DNA of 64,000 nt from the NCBI GenBank assembly GCA_016808115.1, contig JAEQBH010006811.1:62001-126000 (forward strand). The letters run 5' to 3'. Position numbers and translations under genes: made by a program. This DNA comes from Tetrastigma voinierianum (lineage: Eukaryota > Streptophyta > Magnoliopsida > Vitales > Vitaceae). Under the pieces are notes generated by a model. It saw only the letters and a list, made by a program, of their open reading frames with translations, had not been told where the DNA came from and searched no databases. Positions 47,666 to 61,589 of this stretch are shown one piece after another; position 1 is the first letter of the stretch; every line of letters starts with the position of its first letter.

Positions 47666-48520
47666 ATGCTCGTCTCTAGCTCGGCTACAGCGGGAGTAAC
47701 GCCCGATACTAACACGGAATTCCTTGAATACCTTGCGCGCAATAACTTGTTCTTCGATAATGCATTGGGGGAATTAGAAAAATTATGCGGGAATGTTTGA
47801 AACCCTTCAATGAAGGATGTGAAAGTGAAAGAGTATTTTATCATGTAAGCAGCGGAGAAAAGCATGACTAGCTGGACTTAATTTCGATCGCAATCCTCAT
47901 GATAATTAATACGATATCTGCCCACCCTTGGAAGCCACCACAGCCACACAGCCTTTTAATTATTACTTTACTTTTAATCATTACACTTTGCTCATAATTA
48001 TATATCTTTTTGGAAATAGCTTTTAGAATATAAAAGTAAAAACATTTAAAAACAACTTAAAAATATTTTTAGAAACATACTAACAATTGTTAGAAAATAT
48101 AAAACAATTTTATCGGCAAATCAGATTTTTGGGTTAAAAAAATAAAAATTAAAAAATAGCTTATCATATCTAGAAAACCTCAAAGTTTCAAAGAAAATAC
48201 CTAAAAAGGAAGAGTCTCAAGTTCGAATCTAATAAATAATTTATTATATTATAACTAAAGTGTTTAATTATAAAAAAAAATCATTTTAAAAATAATTATT
48301 TTAAGCAATCATCGTAAAAAAACCGTCATCATCCTTTGGTCAATAAGATCTAATTTAATTGGTTAAAAGCTTGGACGGGTATAAACTAGGTATAAGAAGG
48401 TGAGAGATCCAGAATTGAGTTCTAATGAAGACAAATTTATTAAAAAAGAGATTACTCTATATTCATTTGAATCGAGGCCCGGTATGTATCTGAGTTATAA
48501 CGTTATCTAAAATTTATTAT
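47666..48520. other. 5' flank of NLR-D, AT-rich
   Basis: Matches 11,851-12,660. It presumably holds the promoter of the minus-strand NLR. No clear TATA box assigned. Confidence 0.5.
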
Positions 48521-49989
48521 CTAGTCCCCAGCAATAATGCCATTAAACTTGTTTGTTGTGTTCCTTAGCTATAGTATTGATTAAAAGATTGTTTCATTAA
48601 GAGTAAATCATTTTCTTGAGGTTTGATCGATTATCTTGCAAGTGCACGGTCGAGCAGTAGTAAAATGGATGTAAGTCGGATATCGATCCACGGAGATCTC
48701 GAGAGAATTTCTAATCCCAACTACCACACGACTACTTAAGCCCCACACTATTTGGACAATGATAGGCAATTGGTATTGGCTTTGAAGCCCTAAACTAATG
48801 AAAACTAAAAAAATGAATGAATAATAAATGAATTAAATGTTGAAATAATGAAATAATAAATTTAATTTGACAGTTATCTATAAAGGAACGTGAAAATAAA
48901 GCTATTGTGAAAGAATCAATTCCTCTGGCTTGTTGTAATTTTGCTTTATGAACCACCAGTTTTAAAGCTGAAGGTCAAAGAGAATACGATAAGCGTGTAA
49001 TTGGATCTCAAACCACCGTTCATCATCACCTTCCTTTGTTTCTCTGAATTCGGTGGGTTAGATAACTACTCTTAATCACAGGTAGCCTTGTTACGCGGGT
49101 ATTTTCTTTCTCGATACTTCATACCCATAACATGGGTATGAAACCTTAAGCTCCTTAAATAGAGTCATTCTTGAGAGGTTTGCACTATACTACAGTTTCT
49201 CGACCACAAAATTGAAGCAGCTCATGTCTTTCCTTGATTAGATCTTTGCTAACACGGGATTAAATTCCTTTGTATTCGGTTTGAGAGGTGAATCTCTTGC
49301 ATGTTTAAATTGATAACTCACTCAACTCTATATTGAAGCTTCCAAGTAGAAAGAGGATTTATCGATTTAAAAACACAATTTGATAGATCGACAATATCGA
49401 TTAGCATACCTTGAAGTGTCTCACTCTGGGATACTTCTCTGTGTCACTCGGAGGGCCTCACGGAAATCGAGCGAGACAATCCCATATGTGGGTATGAGGC
49501 GACATTGGGATCAATTCGAGGAAAATACACAAAACCTGACAGTAGATTCATAAGGCGAGGATTATGATAATGAATAAAATTCTTGAGGAAAGATAATTTC
49601 GACAATAACGATACATTCAATGGAAATTTGGGTTTCTAAATTACTTGATTACACACACATTGGCTTGCTGATCAAGAAAACCAGCATGTCAGGCGGTAGT
49701 TCTAAATCCAATTTATGCAGGTTCAAGCAACCGGCGAGTAATTTGAAGAAATATAAATCTGCATTCTAAACTAAAACTTTAACGGTACGCGTTCGGATCA
49801 AATTTAAGCGAAATAAAAACTAATCTAAAGAAAAACAAAACAAAGAAAGAAAATTAAAATATAGGAGCCTTGACCTTATCAGGATCTCTCTTTCAAATTA
49901 GCGAGTACACGTTCCTTGATATGGCTAGCGGTAACATAGGAGTTACGGTTGGGCCCTCGTTGATCGCCTCATTGTGGATTTCAAGTTAA

Positions 49990-50495
49990 CTGGCCCATTT
50001 TGTCGATTAACATCGCGACATCTAGTCCTTATCGCGACCTTTGTTATCTCAGTCTTTGTCGCAGAAGCCTTTGTTTGGTTGCGACATGTCTTTAGTGAAG
50101 CTGACGTCGCGACGGCTTGATCTTGTCGCGACCTCTTTTCCGATTAGGCCCGATGTCGCGCGGCGGCTTACTAACGTCGCGACCTTAACTCTTTGTATTT
50201 GATGTCGATTATCGTGACCTTGTCTTTGCGGTGATATCGCGACCTTTTAAGATTTCGCCCAATTGATGTCGCTGACATCCAGTCGATGTCAGCGACCTTC
50301 TTTGATTACGCCAATGTGCCCGACCCGGCCCGAATGATCATCGCGACCTCTTTCTTCTATCTAGTATGCGACCTCATTGATGTCGCGACGCTCCTTTCTT
50401 GGCGATGATGTCGCGACCTTAATTTCTTCGCAAGGCGATGTCACGGCGCTTCTAATTGATGTTGATGTGGCGGCGCATCGGATGTCGCGACATCT
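49990..50495. repeat. Eroded GTCGCGAC palindrome array (unit 2 LTR)
   Basis: About ten TCGCGA or near-TCGCGA cores are in the same order as 14,093-14,577, including GATGTCGCGACATC at the right end. Several cores are mutated. Confidence 0.8.
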
Positions 50496-52429
50496 TGTCT
50501 TCTTCTTCGCCCGATTCACGGTTCTTGACTTTGAGTTTCTTTACGTTCGATTCGTTTGCTTTCAATTACGCCGTTTCGATTAGAGTTTCTTTATTGCAGC
50601 CCGAATATATTTTGCCTTGTCGAGGCTTCAAACATCAGTCCTTTCATCTTGTGCGCCTCTCTACAACCTCGCCCATTGAGTTATACTCCGAGTAGCAGAT
50701 ACTGCAAAATCCTTCTTTTCTTGAATTCCTTGGCATAATAGTTTGGTTAGTTATTCCATGTTTTGCACATAAATGGACTTTTAGATAAAAATCGTCAGAA
50801 AATGGAGGTGAAAATGGATGACTTTTAAATAACCAGGCTCCCCAGACTTAAAATTTTGGCATCGCCAGCGAAAGAGAAAGATTGTTTGTCCTCAGGCAAG
50901 GACATTTTACATTACATTTTGCGATTTACAACCAATTAAATTGAAAACTAAAATTGCATTCTTTGTGTATATCTAGCCCCGAGTCCGAGTTGAAGGTTAG
51001 TTTCACCTCGTCAGGTGTCTTGAACTAAATTGTTGAGTTTGTTTCATAAATAGTAAAGTCGATTGATCCTGGCGAAATTAGGTTGGTCTTCTTCCTCCTT
51101 TCTTGGTGAATTCGACTAACCCTCTGGGGTCAATATAGTTTTGATCCTTTCAAGAATTTCCATATGCTTGTTGTTCATATTGATCTCCGTAATGTAGGTA
51201 ATTCCGACTTTCAAAATCAATCAGGTCTTTTAGGCTTGTAATGTTAGGCTTGGGTAATGGGTGGGATGGATCGAATTTTAGGTTAAAGATTACTGACTCT
51301 TTCTTCTTTCTTCTCAGCTACTTTGCCTTTCTTTTCCTTGCAGCCCGTAGTTTATTTCCCCAAACTTCATCTTTGGGGTATCTTCTTTGAATTTTTGTGT
51401 TTAAAAATTGTTTGTTCGATTTCTCATTTGTATTTCTCATTGACTGGAGACTCTTTCTCTACCTGCACTTCGGGAAAAAGTCTAATGTTAATACTTTTTT
51501 AGGCTTTCTAACACTCTTAGCGAACTTGGGTTAGTAACTCCCCATACCAGTTGGCATTAGGGTACTAGGTGTTGAAACACCCACAAAACTTAGTTGTTCA
51601 GAGAGTTGGGCGAATAAAACTTAATTTCCCTTTAAGCTTTCTTTTCTTTTGTATCATCTTGCTTTAGATCTTTCTTTCTTCACCCTTTCCTGTATTTCTT
51701 TTTAGTTCTCAAAATATATTCCCAAACTTTATTTCTTCCTCCGCCTTGAGTTCTTACACAGGTATTAGGAGGTTCTTTCTTGGAGAGTGGTTATAAAGGA
51801 TGGCTTAGGATTTCTAATTGCTTGTTTTGAAGATAAAGAATGTTCTGGCTCAAATTCAGGAACTAAGGTGTATGCAGAAGCATATAAATAAAGGTGGCTA
51901 GAATGGCTCAAGCTGTTCAAGGATGGCCTGCATCATTTCTTGTTAGTTGTATTACACAGGATTTCTTTCGATCAATAATCTAACAGGATTATAGGGTCTT
52001 TTTGGTTAACTATGAATAACCCTAAGGATGTCCTTGACTCATTTCAGTTGAAGAGGAGTTACTTGGTCTAAGGTTCACCAAGTTCTTTGGCTTACTGTTT
52101 ATACCTCAAACTCAAAAATATGTTTTGCTCCTTCAATTGTATAACTTTCCTTTAACCTGGACTTATCAACTAAATTCCAGTCAATTATGCAATTTGTGTT
52201 TCAAGTCAATTATATGCCATTATTATGATGCAGTTATTTGTGTTTTGAGTCTATATTCTAATCCATGACTTGACTACCTCATATTATGACATTTCCAGCA
52301 TTTTCATTCTGAGCTAATTCTACAGATTCTTCTATCAGCAAAAGCAAAAATAAACACACAATTTGAATTCCAAACAGCATCAAACAAATTCACGATTTTA
52401 TTCGAGGTGTGCAACGATTGAGAATCAGC

Positions 52430-53425
52430 GGGTTGGGAATGAGGAAGAGATGGATGGTCGATCGGAAGGTTTCTTTCTTTTTGAGGGAGGGGTAAAAATG
52501 TTTGGAGGATCAGTCCGGTGTAGCCCGATTGAGAACGGAGCAGGGAACTTCATTTCCATCCTCTTCTTCTTCTTTGCATTCTCCTTTTCCATCGTCTTGA
52601 ATCAATTCATTTGTGAGGTCAACCTTAACGTTAGATCATCTTGCCTTGCTCCCGATGTATTAAATTTATGCGCTCCATTTCTGTCATGACTTCTAAAAAT
52701 TTGGATAGATTGTTGTTAATCAGATCCAAATTTTCCAGCCAGAGCTTTCTCCTATAAGCATCATTATCATCCAGCACTTTATCTCTTTCTTTCATCTTCT
52801 TCTCGAAGTCTTTCAACAATGACATATAGAACTTAAACCCCTTGATATGCTCGCTATCTTGGCTTCTTGCTCTTGCATCCCTTTCGCCGATGAGTTTCGG
52901 GAGTGAGAGTCTCGGTCATGATTGTTGTAAGAATGATTCATACGACTAGTTTGCAGCTTTTCAGCGGATCTCGATCTCTTCCCTCCATTTCCTTCTTGAA
53001 ATTTGCTTCTTGATGATCCTAAGATATTTTATTTGTTCCTCTTTTAAACCAGCTCCTCTTCCCATTTACGCTCTCTTCTCTTCAACTCTGCTATTACATT
53101 TCCTCGCTTTACGTTCATTTCCTCTTCCCACTGTTTATCTCTTCTTCTTGAATTACGCCTCCTTATACTTCCTCTCAATTGCTGTTGGAGGCTCCATTTC
53201 TTTCTCTTTCTTACTTTTACGCATAGAAATGAGCATCTCCAATCTGGTTATTTTCCTGGGCTCCTCTAGAGCTTTCTCCTGGCTCTCTGAAATCCATGTT
53301 TCTCATTGGGGGAGAACTGGCCAAGGGGGTGGTGAAATCTATAGGACTTCTGTCATCTGCTGCCATGTCCTCTGCAAACATAGAGTATTCCCATACAGTG
53401 TGTTTAAGATTTGTTCTTCTTGATT
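52430..53425 (-). pseudogene. Truncated post-pol coiled-coil ORF (unit 2)
   Basis: The minus strand at 52,631-52,825 reads MSLLKDFEKKMKERDKVLDD and on, a charged coiled-coil segment of the gypsy extra ORF. The upstream conserved domain is gone because the unit 2 deletion cuts here. Confidence 0.55.
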
Positions 53426-53453
53426 TGCACTATATAATAGAGATTGCAATCAA

Positions 53454-53507
53454 TGGCTTGGTGGTTGGAGGGTACCACTTCCAGGCATTTTGGGTGGGTT
53501 CGAATCC
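53454..53507 (+). promoter_or_regulatory. tRNA-like A and B boxes (SINE head or tRNA relic)
   Basis: A box TGGCTTGGTGG (53,454-53,464) and B box GGTTCGAATCC (53,497-53,507) start 43 bp apart, close to the spacing in a tRNA gene. A T-run follows. I could not fold a complete cloverleaf, so a functional tRNA is not claimed. Confidence 0.6.
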
Positions 53508-54079
53508 CTCTAGAAGCATTTTTTTTTTTGAGATTTTTGGAGCCAAAGAACAAAAGGAAAAAGGCTTCCGGAAAATGTCCCGGAAATTATCGGAAAAATC
53601 GAAATTTCGGTAGAGATATTTATCGATCTCCATCGATAACAGATATTTCGATGAATATCGGAAATTTTGTTCCACGATTATAATTGGTTGGTGATGAAGT
53701 TAATTGGTGACTACACATAGCTCCGCCTTAAGCGAGTAGCGAATACTTAAGCGAGTTTTTTAAGGTGATCTATAATAATGAAACTTTACATCAAGCGGAC
53801 TCCACCTTACACCTGCACCAAGTAGTGTGTTGAAATGACATAAACCAAACCTTGTCGAGACTTGGTAGGAGTTTATGATGGGCAAACAGTCTACTCTAGT
53901 CACTTTGGGGTATGCACATGAGACTCTTTGTTAAGTGTTAAACAAAGTCAATCCAGTCAATTAAGGTTACTCCATATGGGATATGCTTCTTGAAAGAACC
54001 TTATCTTTCTCACTTGAAAATGGGGGTTATCAACTCATAAAGTGAACTTTGTTAGGTAAGCTGGAGGCTAAATCTAACA
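53508..54079. other. Right half of the ATATCGG-rich element and spacer
   Basis: 53,570-53,680 has the GGAAATTATCGG and AATATCGG motifs matching 28,399-28,530. The rest is spacer matching 28,550-28,930. Confidence 0.45.
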
Positions 54080-54240
54080 GGTGTCTGTTTGTATGATATC
54101 TTAAAGAAATTTTGGATATCAATTCTATAACATGATGGAACAAAAGTTGTTTGTTTCAAAGTATACAAGCTTCTTAGAGAAAGAGTTTCTTCTAAGAAAC
54201 CGGTGGGAGCAAGGGTAAGCTTGGTGAAGTTCAAGTGCTC
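54080..54240 (+). pseudogene. Copia pol fragment (unit 2)
   Basis: Counterpart of 28,930-29,110, with a MEQKLFVSKYTSFLEKEFLL-type linker sequence. Confidence 0.5.
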
Positions 54241-54421
54241 GAACAAACATATCAATAGCAATCAAAGGAATAAAAGAATTAAGGACACAACTAGCAAGGT
54301 GAAGTAGTTGAGAAACATCTGAAAGTTTATAAAATTGTGCTAAAAGCTGGACATCTGGAAACCATTTAAGGCAAAAAACCATCAAATCAATAATTATAAA
54401 AACAAAAGATTTTATTTCACA

Positions 54422-55328
<907 letters not shown>

Positions 55329-55520
55329 TTATTCTTTAAGATGCTTCTCCTTCTCCATCAATTGTTTTTTGTTGGATGGCTCTAACATACAATATTGCTT
55401 CAAAGGGAAAAGATTGGAAAACCAAAAATCTCTAATAGCGTTGATCTTCATCTTCCCATTCAATCCCCTAATCCAAATTTGGCACCTGGCATACTGGATC
55501 GTGTTAGCCAAATCACACAA
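55329..55520 (-). CDS. Hypothetical exon-like frame (unit 2 copy)
   Basis: Reads NGKMKINAIRDFWFSNLFPL, then KQYCMLEPSNKKQLMEKEK, with frame shared with 29,941-30,190. The upstream frame continues through ARCQIWIRGL. The C-terminus differs by frameshift. No domain recognised. Confidence 0.35.
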   Translation of the reverse strand: MCDLANTIQYARCQIWIRGLNGKMKINAIRDFWFSNLFPLKQYCMLEPSNKKQLMEKEKHLKE

Positions 55521-55649
55521 AAACATAAATAGAGAAAAAAAAAATGAAAGGACACAAGATTTTACGCCTTTGGATATCCTTGAGTGATACAGGCGAAATT
55601 TTGAAGTCTTTGAAGAATGTTTACGAGATTTTGGAAACCACATGTGGGC

Positions 55650-57843
55650 GATATCGAGGAAACATACGTATGGAAAGAATATCTGAGTTCAAACATATTA
55701 TATATTAATTTTTTAATTGATTTGAGTTTCTTAAATTCGAGGTTCGAGTAGCTGATTGTTTACTAGATGAAGTTCAAGCATCAGAAAAAATAAAAAAGCA
55801 AGCTCGATTAACAAATGGGGGTTTGAGCTTCTAGTTTTTAATTAGGTCGAGTTCGACCACGAGGCCTCCAAGAGTTGAGCTCTGTAATAGAAGCTACGAG
55901 TTTACACCCTACCTCAATCAATAAGATCCTTAGAATGACTTGGTAAGTTGATTTTTCAAATCTTTCAATTTATATAGTGGGTGGCATTAAATGCAGGCAG
56001 TGTATAGATAGCGATAGGGTGGTCGAAATTTAATTGGGCCAGAAGTTAGGAAGGAGTAATAAATGAAGCCAAGTCAATCACCCATGTCAAGCCCGGAAGC
56101 CCATAGGCATTGAATTAACAATTGGAATGGGATAGTGATGGGCAGGGCCCATTAATTGAATGAACCTTTATTACCCATAACCATGCTTTATTATTATTAT
56201 TATTATTATTTATTGGTCAGGGCTATAATAGTTAGTTGACTTTTGACTCTGGTAGGAAATAAATAGTAAATACACCTTTGCCAACATCGTCACGGGAAGA
56301 AGAGGGATCGGAGTCGATAATGATAGACGAGGTGTGGGATTAGCGGTTGGTGTTTGTGCAAACTAAAAATTACGAGGAAGGTAAAGTTTAATGAATTAAG
56401 TTTTACTCTATTTTTGCTTGTGGCCTAATAATATCATCATTCATAATGAATGAACGATGAAGAAGAAGGAAGTAGAACAAATATTCGTGAGTGATTAGGG
56501 ATGAAAATGGAAATCTAATAAATTTCTATGAATCATTATGAAATAGATTTAAGTGGCATCTTGAATTTGAGACAAATCTGGCTTTGATTGCTCGGAATCC
56601 CACATTTCCCTCCTACAGGGTTTGATTTGGCCCAAATTGCATCAAGCTTTTCTTTGTTTATTTGAAATCCATTTAGGTCATTTATGTTGTATTTTTACTC
56701 TCTTTATCTGTTTGGTTTATCAAATTTTGATTTGTTCTTTTGTTTATCAGATTCTGTTTGGTTTATGTTGTTGATTCTCAGATTATTTTTTCTCTTTTTA
56801 AAGCAATTGGCTATGTTTACTTGAATCGATGAATGGTTTGATAATGTGTATGAAATCTTTTCTTATCGTAGAATAGAAAATTAATATAGAAAGTAATTGA
56901 TGATTAATATTAATTTACTACTATGAAAATGTTTTTGGAATTTGTATAATGCCATAATCCATTAGTTTCATTTTTGAATTTGAAATGTTGATTGATGGTC
57001 TTATTTGAGAGCCCATGAATCATTGAGATAATATAGCCTTCTGCTCTCTTAGCTTCTTCTGAAATTAATATAGCCTCTTGCGCTATACTTTAGCACTCTA
57101 TTCCGTGTTTAGAAAGCAACAATGGAATGTAAATGTGTACTTCGAAAGAAGGCTAGGCTTTCACAATGTCATCCAAAACCCAATGATCCTTTTTGTCTTG
57201 ATTCATTAATTCCTTCTCCTGTAGCTAGTTAGTGAAGGGCTTGAAACTATAAATAATAAATACTATCAGATGAATTGGTATGAATATCATTTAGTATTTT
57301 TCCTAAGGATAATTGTTTCGAATTAATGGCTCTACTAAAGCTTGTGGACTATGATGACAATACCTAACACCAATGATTATTACATCAAATTTTACTTGAT
57401 CAATATATTTTTGTCTTAAAACCCATGTTGTCAAAATTGGAAATGGAATCGATGTCTTGTTTGTCTGTCACGAAAAATAGTTATTAGGCATTGGTTTTCT
57501 TGTCTTGTTTTAAATACAAACTAGTCATTTAATGGAGGCATGTTTTTTTTTTTTAAATCAGAAAGACATAAATCCATAGCTTCTTGCGACAACTACTATG
57601 AAAATTCTATCTCGGACAGGATTCCAAAAAGGAGCTGGGGTGGATAAATAAGAATAAATATTCTTTAAAGATTATTTATTATTACTTATAATACTTATCA
57701 GGTCTTAGTAGCTAATATTTAATTTTTTTAAAATATGAAAATAAATCTTCATTGGTTTTTAAGTAGATTTATAGAAAATTTTTCTAGGAGCTAGTAACAT
57801 TAAAGTGAATTTCACCATGTTTTAGTCTTGTTGATGAGTTGGT
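55650..57843. other. Spacer, copy of 30,370-32,523
   Basis: Includes a (TTA)n tract (about 56,190-56,212) and the intron-like T-rich stretch near 56,660-56,820. No ORF assigned. Confidence 0.4.
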
Positions 57844-58038
57844 GTGGGTTTGAATAGTGAGGTGAATGAAGTGTGGGTATCGGAAATAGTGTTTTTGAAA
57901 AATGGGATGGGCAAGACTTTGGAAAATATGGTGGGGGAGTTTCTTGATTTAGGCGAGGCCTCCATTTGGCCCTCACCTTTACTACCCTTTTTGTCCTATA
58001 TCATGAATGCGTCACAACAACTTAGGACTCTACATTAA
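57844..58038 (+). CDS. Hypothetical short frame (unit 2 copy)
   Basis: Contains VWVSEIVFLKNGMGKTLENM and VGEFLDLGE, matching 32,524-32,709. Family unknown; likely a gene or element fragment. Confidence 0.3.
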   Translation: MGLNSEVNEVWVSEIVFLKNGMGKTLENMVGEFLDLGEASIWPSPLLPFLSYIMNASQQLRTLH

Positions 58039-59469
58039 TGGACTCTTAAAATTTCATTTATTTTTCATTGGAGGTTAGATGTTAGGGTAATCACTAAAGT
58101 GTCTTCATGCATCTTGATCTTGCCATAGGGTGTGATTAGCTTGGCACATAAAATTTACTTATATTATAAGGGGGTGTGGAGTTCTCATTGATAATTAATT
58201 AAGTTTTTTCCATTAATTTGGTGTGACTAAACTTCTGTATTTGTTTGATTTATAAGTGTAGAAGACTCTTTGGGTCGACTAACTATGTATGGACCCTATT
58301 CTTTATGTGTATTTTTTAATAACTAATCATATATAACATAAACAAGCGTAATTATAATTTTAGATATACTATATAAGTTTTATAAAATATAAAATAAATT
58401 TTATAGATACTATAGATGGATGACAAGTTAAAATCATTTTTCTATTAGAGTTCTAATGGATGACATAAATACTATATACTTTTACATATAGAAGAAGTCG
58501 AGCCCTAATAGAAGAATATGATAAAACTTCTTTATAAAGTTTGACTACATAAGCTATTTTATATAATTTGATTTAAATTACTAAAAATATAAAAAGATAA
58601 TGAAAGAATTCTGACCTTTGGCATTTTTTAATTATAGTAATGAAGTAAGTTCACAATACATTTGTAAATCTTTGACTTCAATAATAAACTAAAACTTATA
58701 TTAAATTAATAATCAATACTATGCATTATGGATTTAGGATATATTTGCCCTTTGGAATTTTAGTTATTTATATTTTATATAATTGGCATAAATGTTTTAT
58801 TCATCCATGATATTTCTAATACATTTGAGATAAATATTTTACTTATCCCGATACGGAAGCATTTTTTAATTATTATCGATTATTGTTTTATATGACAACT
58901 CTCCTTTTCCATTAGTGGATATGGTTTTAAGGCTTTTGTAAGTGATTATAGTTAATTTTTGCATGTATCAGAGTTGCCTTTGAAAAATTAATTTTCTACT
59001 TGTAATTTGCACATGAAGCGGATTTGTTGGACACCAAGAGCACAATTGAGTGCATATAAAAAAATGAATTGGGTTAAAAGTGAATATTGAGTTGCGATTT
59101 TTTTTTTTTTTGTTATTATAACTTTTTGTTTATGAAATGTTGTTATTCAAGAAATACAAGTTCTCTATTTATGATTAAAAAAATAAATTTGAGTATGGAT
59201 CATAACATATATATTTTTTTCTCATTTGTAATTTGATTGAGTGCAAATAATCTCTAAATTAAGTCGTGATTCTAAGCAAAAATGCTTGTTGTGAAAACAA
59301 ATTTTTTTAAATAGATTTATAACAATGATTGTTATTTTTATTTTTGAATATATAGTCTAAACACACTAATAAATTAAAAATGAAATGAATTTCTTATTTT
59401 ATTTCTATTTCTTATTCTATAACATAAATATATATCTTAGAAAAGAAGAAAAAAGATACTAAAAGAAAA
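58039..59469. other. AT-rich spacer
   Basis: Matches 32,710-34,095. After TATATATCTTAG it continues into A/G-rich DNA that is absent upstream of NLR-C. Confidence 0.6.
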
Positions 59470-59474
59470 GAAAA

Positions 59475-61584
59475 TGTGACGCCCCAAATCCGGGGTGTCC
59501 GTTGACTAAGATCAACTGCTTGAAGTCTTATCACGTCGTATCTATTTAGGCAGCATCACACGAGTAAAATAGCCACATGGGGCCCGTACATCCCAGTGCT
59601 CATATAACAAAAATCTCAACTATATTCTCATAGTTTTCATGTTTGTTCTACAAAAGATTTATACATGTTACAAATATTTTCTTTAAGCCACATTTCGGCT
59701 TTCTTCTCAAAACTTCTGCACCTCTGCGAGTGTAGTCTCCTGGATAGTCTCACGTGCACGAAGGGGGTCCCAGCGGGAGTGTGAGAAAGCCAGGTAGAAA
59801 ATTCTCCTACAAGGGTTACTCCGCTAAAATGCATATGCAATGGCATATATAAACAATCAATCACATTTCATACAATTATTTTCTATAGTAAAATGTCTAT
59901 ATCATACCTGAATACAACCCCTCATACTCACCACCCGAGTCAATGGAAGCTCCCTCACTGGAATGCCAAATGTGAAATAAAACTAGTCACACACCACGGC
60001 TAAACCATTGGACACCCTCGATTTTATTTATCAAACTGATTTTGATTCTTTTCGCTATTTTGTAGACAGCAGTTTCGGGTTTACACACCGTGGGGCCTTA
60101 TGCGCCTTTTCAACATTTTCACGAACTTGCATCGTCGGTAATTCATGTCTAACCCAGTGAATAACTTTTGTGGGACTTTCACCGCAGGGAAGGATCTGCC
60201 CCCGACTTGCTCCGCCCGAAACATGTAATTTATCATTTTGATCATTTACACACTTTCGTGAATCTCTACCTTGGACTTTTTGTCGTTTTTCCTGATCCCG
60301 ACCGCTCCACCCGACTCTTGGTAAATAAAAGCCTTACCACAGCACCCACACCCGGGCTGTGCGATGTGGCCGTGCATATAAATGCATGATGTCGATACAT
60401 TTTTTCCTCATGTGCATTGTGGGTGAACACTAGTAAACATTTTACAGAGTCTGGATAATTATAATTTATATATAATCACCCTCATGCATATCTATTTGTA
60501 CATCAAATAGCATGCATCAACATCACATTTTTCACACCTTTGCATGTCATTCAAATAGTGAGCACACAATTAGGTCACCGTGGACCAATAGCGAGGTACC
60601 TCACGGCCCCTTCACAAACATGAACTATTTGGCTCAAATCCTTATTTTCACAACAAAGAGTATAACTGAAACTTTTAGGTTCTAATTAAAACTCCCTTCT
60701 CGGTCCATTACATAGATTATGGAATCCATACCCATTAATTCCAAAGCTTGGAACCCAATTTTACATGGCCTCCTCATGGCCTCCCCACAATGACCCCTGC
60801 CATTATAAAGCCTTTAGGCTAAAGTAAACCGAGTAGGAAAATATCCTACCTCTTGAGTTGAAGAAACTTCCAAAACCAGGAATCCGCGTTATCCTCTCAG
60901 AGTATAGAACACTTCCTTCTTGTCTCGAAAGAATCAAATGATCGGATCGCTCAAATCTGAGAGAGGAAGGCGTTCCTCTCTCTAGTTTCTCATTGTTTCA
61001 GCCCTTTGTATCTTCCTCTCCCCAGTCTTTGGCACTGGCACTCTTTTCTTCTTTCTCTTTCTCCTTCTCCTCTCATTTTCTCCTCATTTCTCCTTTCTTC
61101 TCTTTTCTCCTTTGGTCCTTTTCTCCACCTTTTTTGGAGGAAGTCCTCATCCGGTCGAATGGGAGAATTTCCTCTCGTACTCAAACCAAATTGGTGGCCC
61201 TCCTTTTCCCATAATTTTCTTATTTCATAAATCCCTCTTTTATGACATCATCCACCACATGGCTTCATGTGAGCCATGGGATTCAATTCCACTTTGACTT
61301 AATTTGAGGCCCACTTTACTTTTGATGCCGAGTGTCCACACTTTGTGGTGCCAAATGGCATCCCTTATCTTGCCATGCCAATGCGACCGACTTACGCCCT
61401 CGAAAAACGTGCAATCCCGACTGTCTCTGAATCTAATGAAATTCGGCGTGGTAGCTAGATTTCATGAGGCGATTTCAACGGAGAAGTCCGTTTCGTCATC
61501 CGAGATCTAGGAAATTTCCTGATTTTCAACCGAAATTTCTATTTTACCCTCTATCCAAAATCTTGGATTTTCTGGGGTTTCACA
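59475..61584. mobile_element. Solo LTR, 2,110 bp, with 5-bp target-site duplication
   Basis: The left end TGTGACGCCCCAAATCCGGGG and the right end GGGGTTTCACA are inverted at their tips (TGTGA / TCACA). GAAAA occurs immediately outside both ends (59,470-59,474 and 61,585-61,589), a perfect 5-bp duplication typical of LTR retrotransposons. No internal region, PBS or polypurine tract is present, so it is a solo LTR left by LTR-LTR recombination. Length and termini suggest a Ty3/gypsy chromovirus-type element (Tekay/Del-like), but the family is inferred. A TATATAAA at about 59,846 may be its promoter. Confidence 0.9.
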
Positions 61585-61589
61585 GAAAA

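Larger units (their letters stand above)
48550..53425 (-). mobile_element. Truncated Athila/Tat-like gypsy element (unit 2)
   Basis: Same insertion as 12,695-22,113. It keeps the LTR (48,550-50,835), polypurine region and post-pol region, then stops inside the coiled-coil ORF at about 53,425. Pol is entirely absent. The same primer-binding-site-like motif lies outside the LTR at about 48,525-48,545. Confidence 0.8.

Noticed and set aside
60990..61297. Overlapping Ser/Phe-rich plus frames and an Arg/Glu-rich minus frame
   Set aside because: A pyrimidine-rich stretch inside the solo LTR gives low-complexity frames. No domain.
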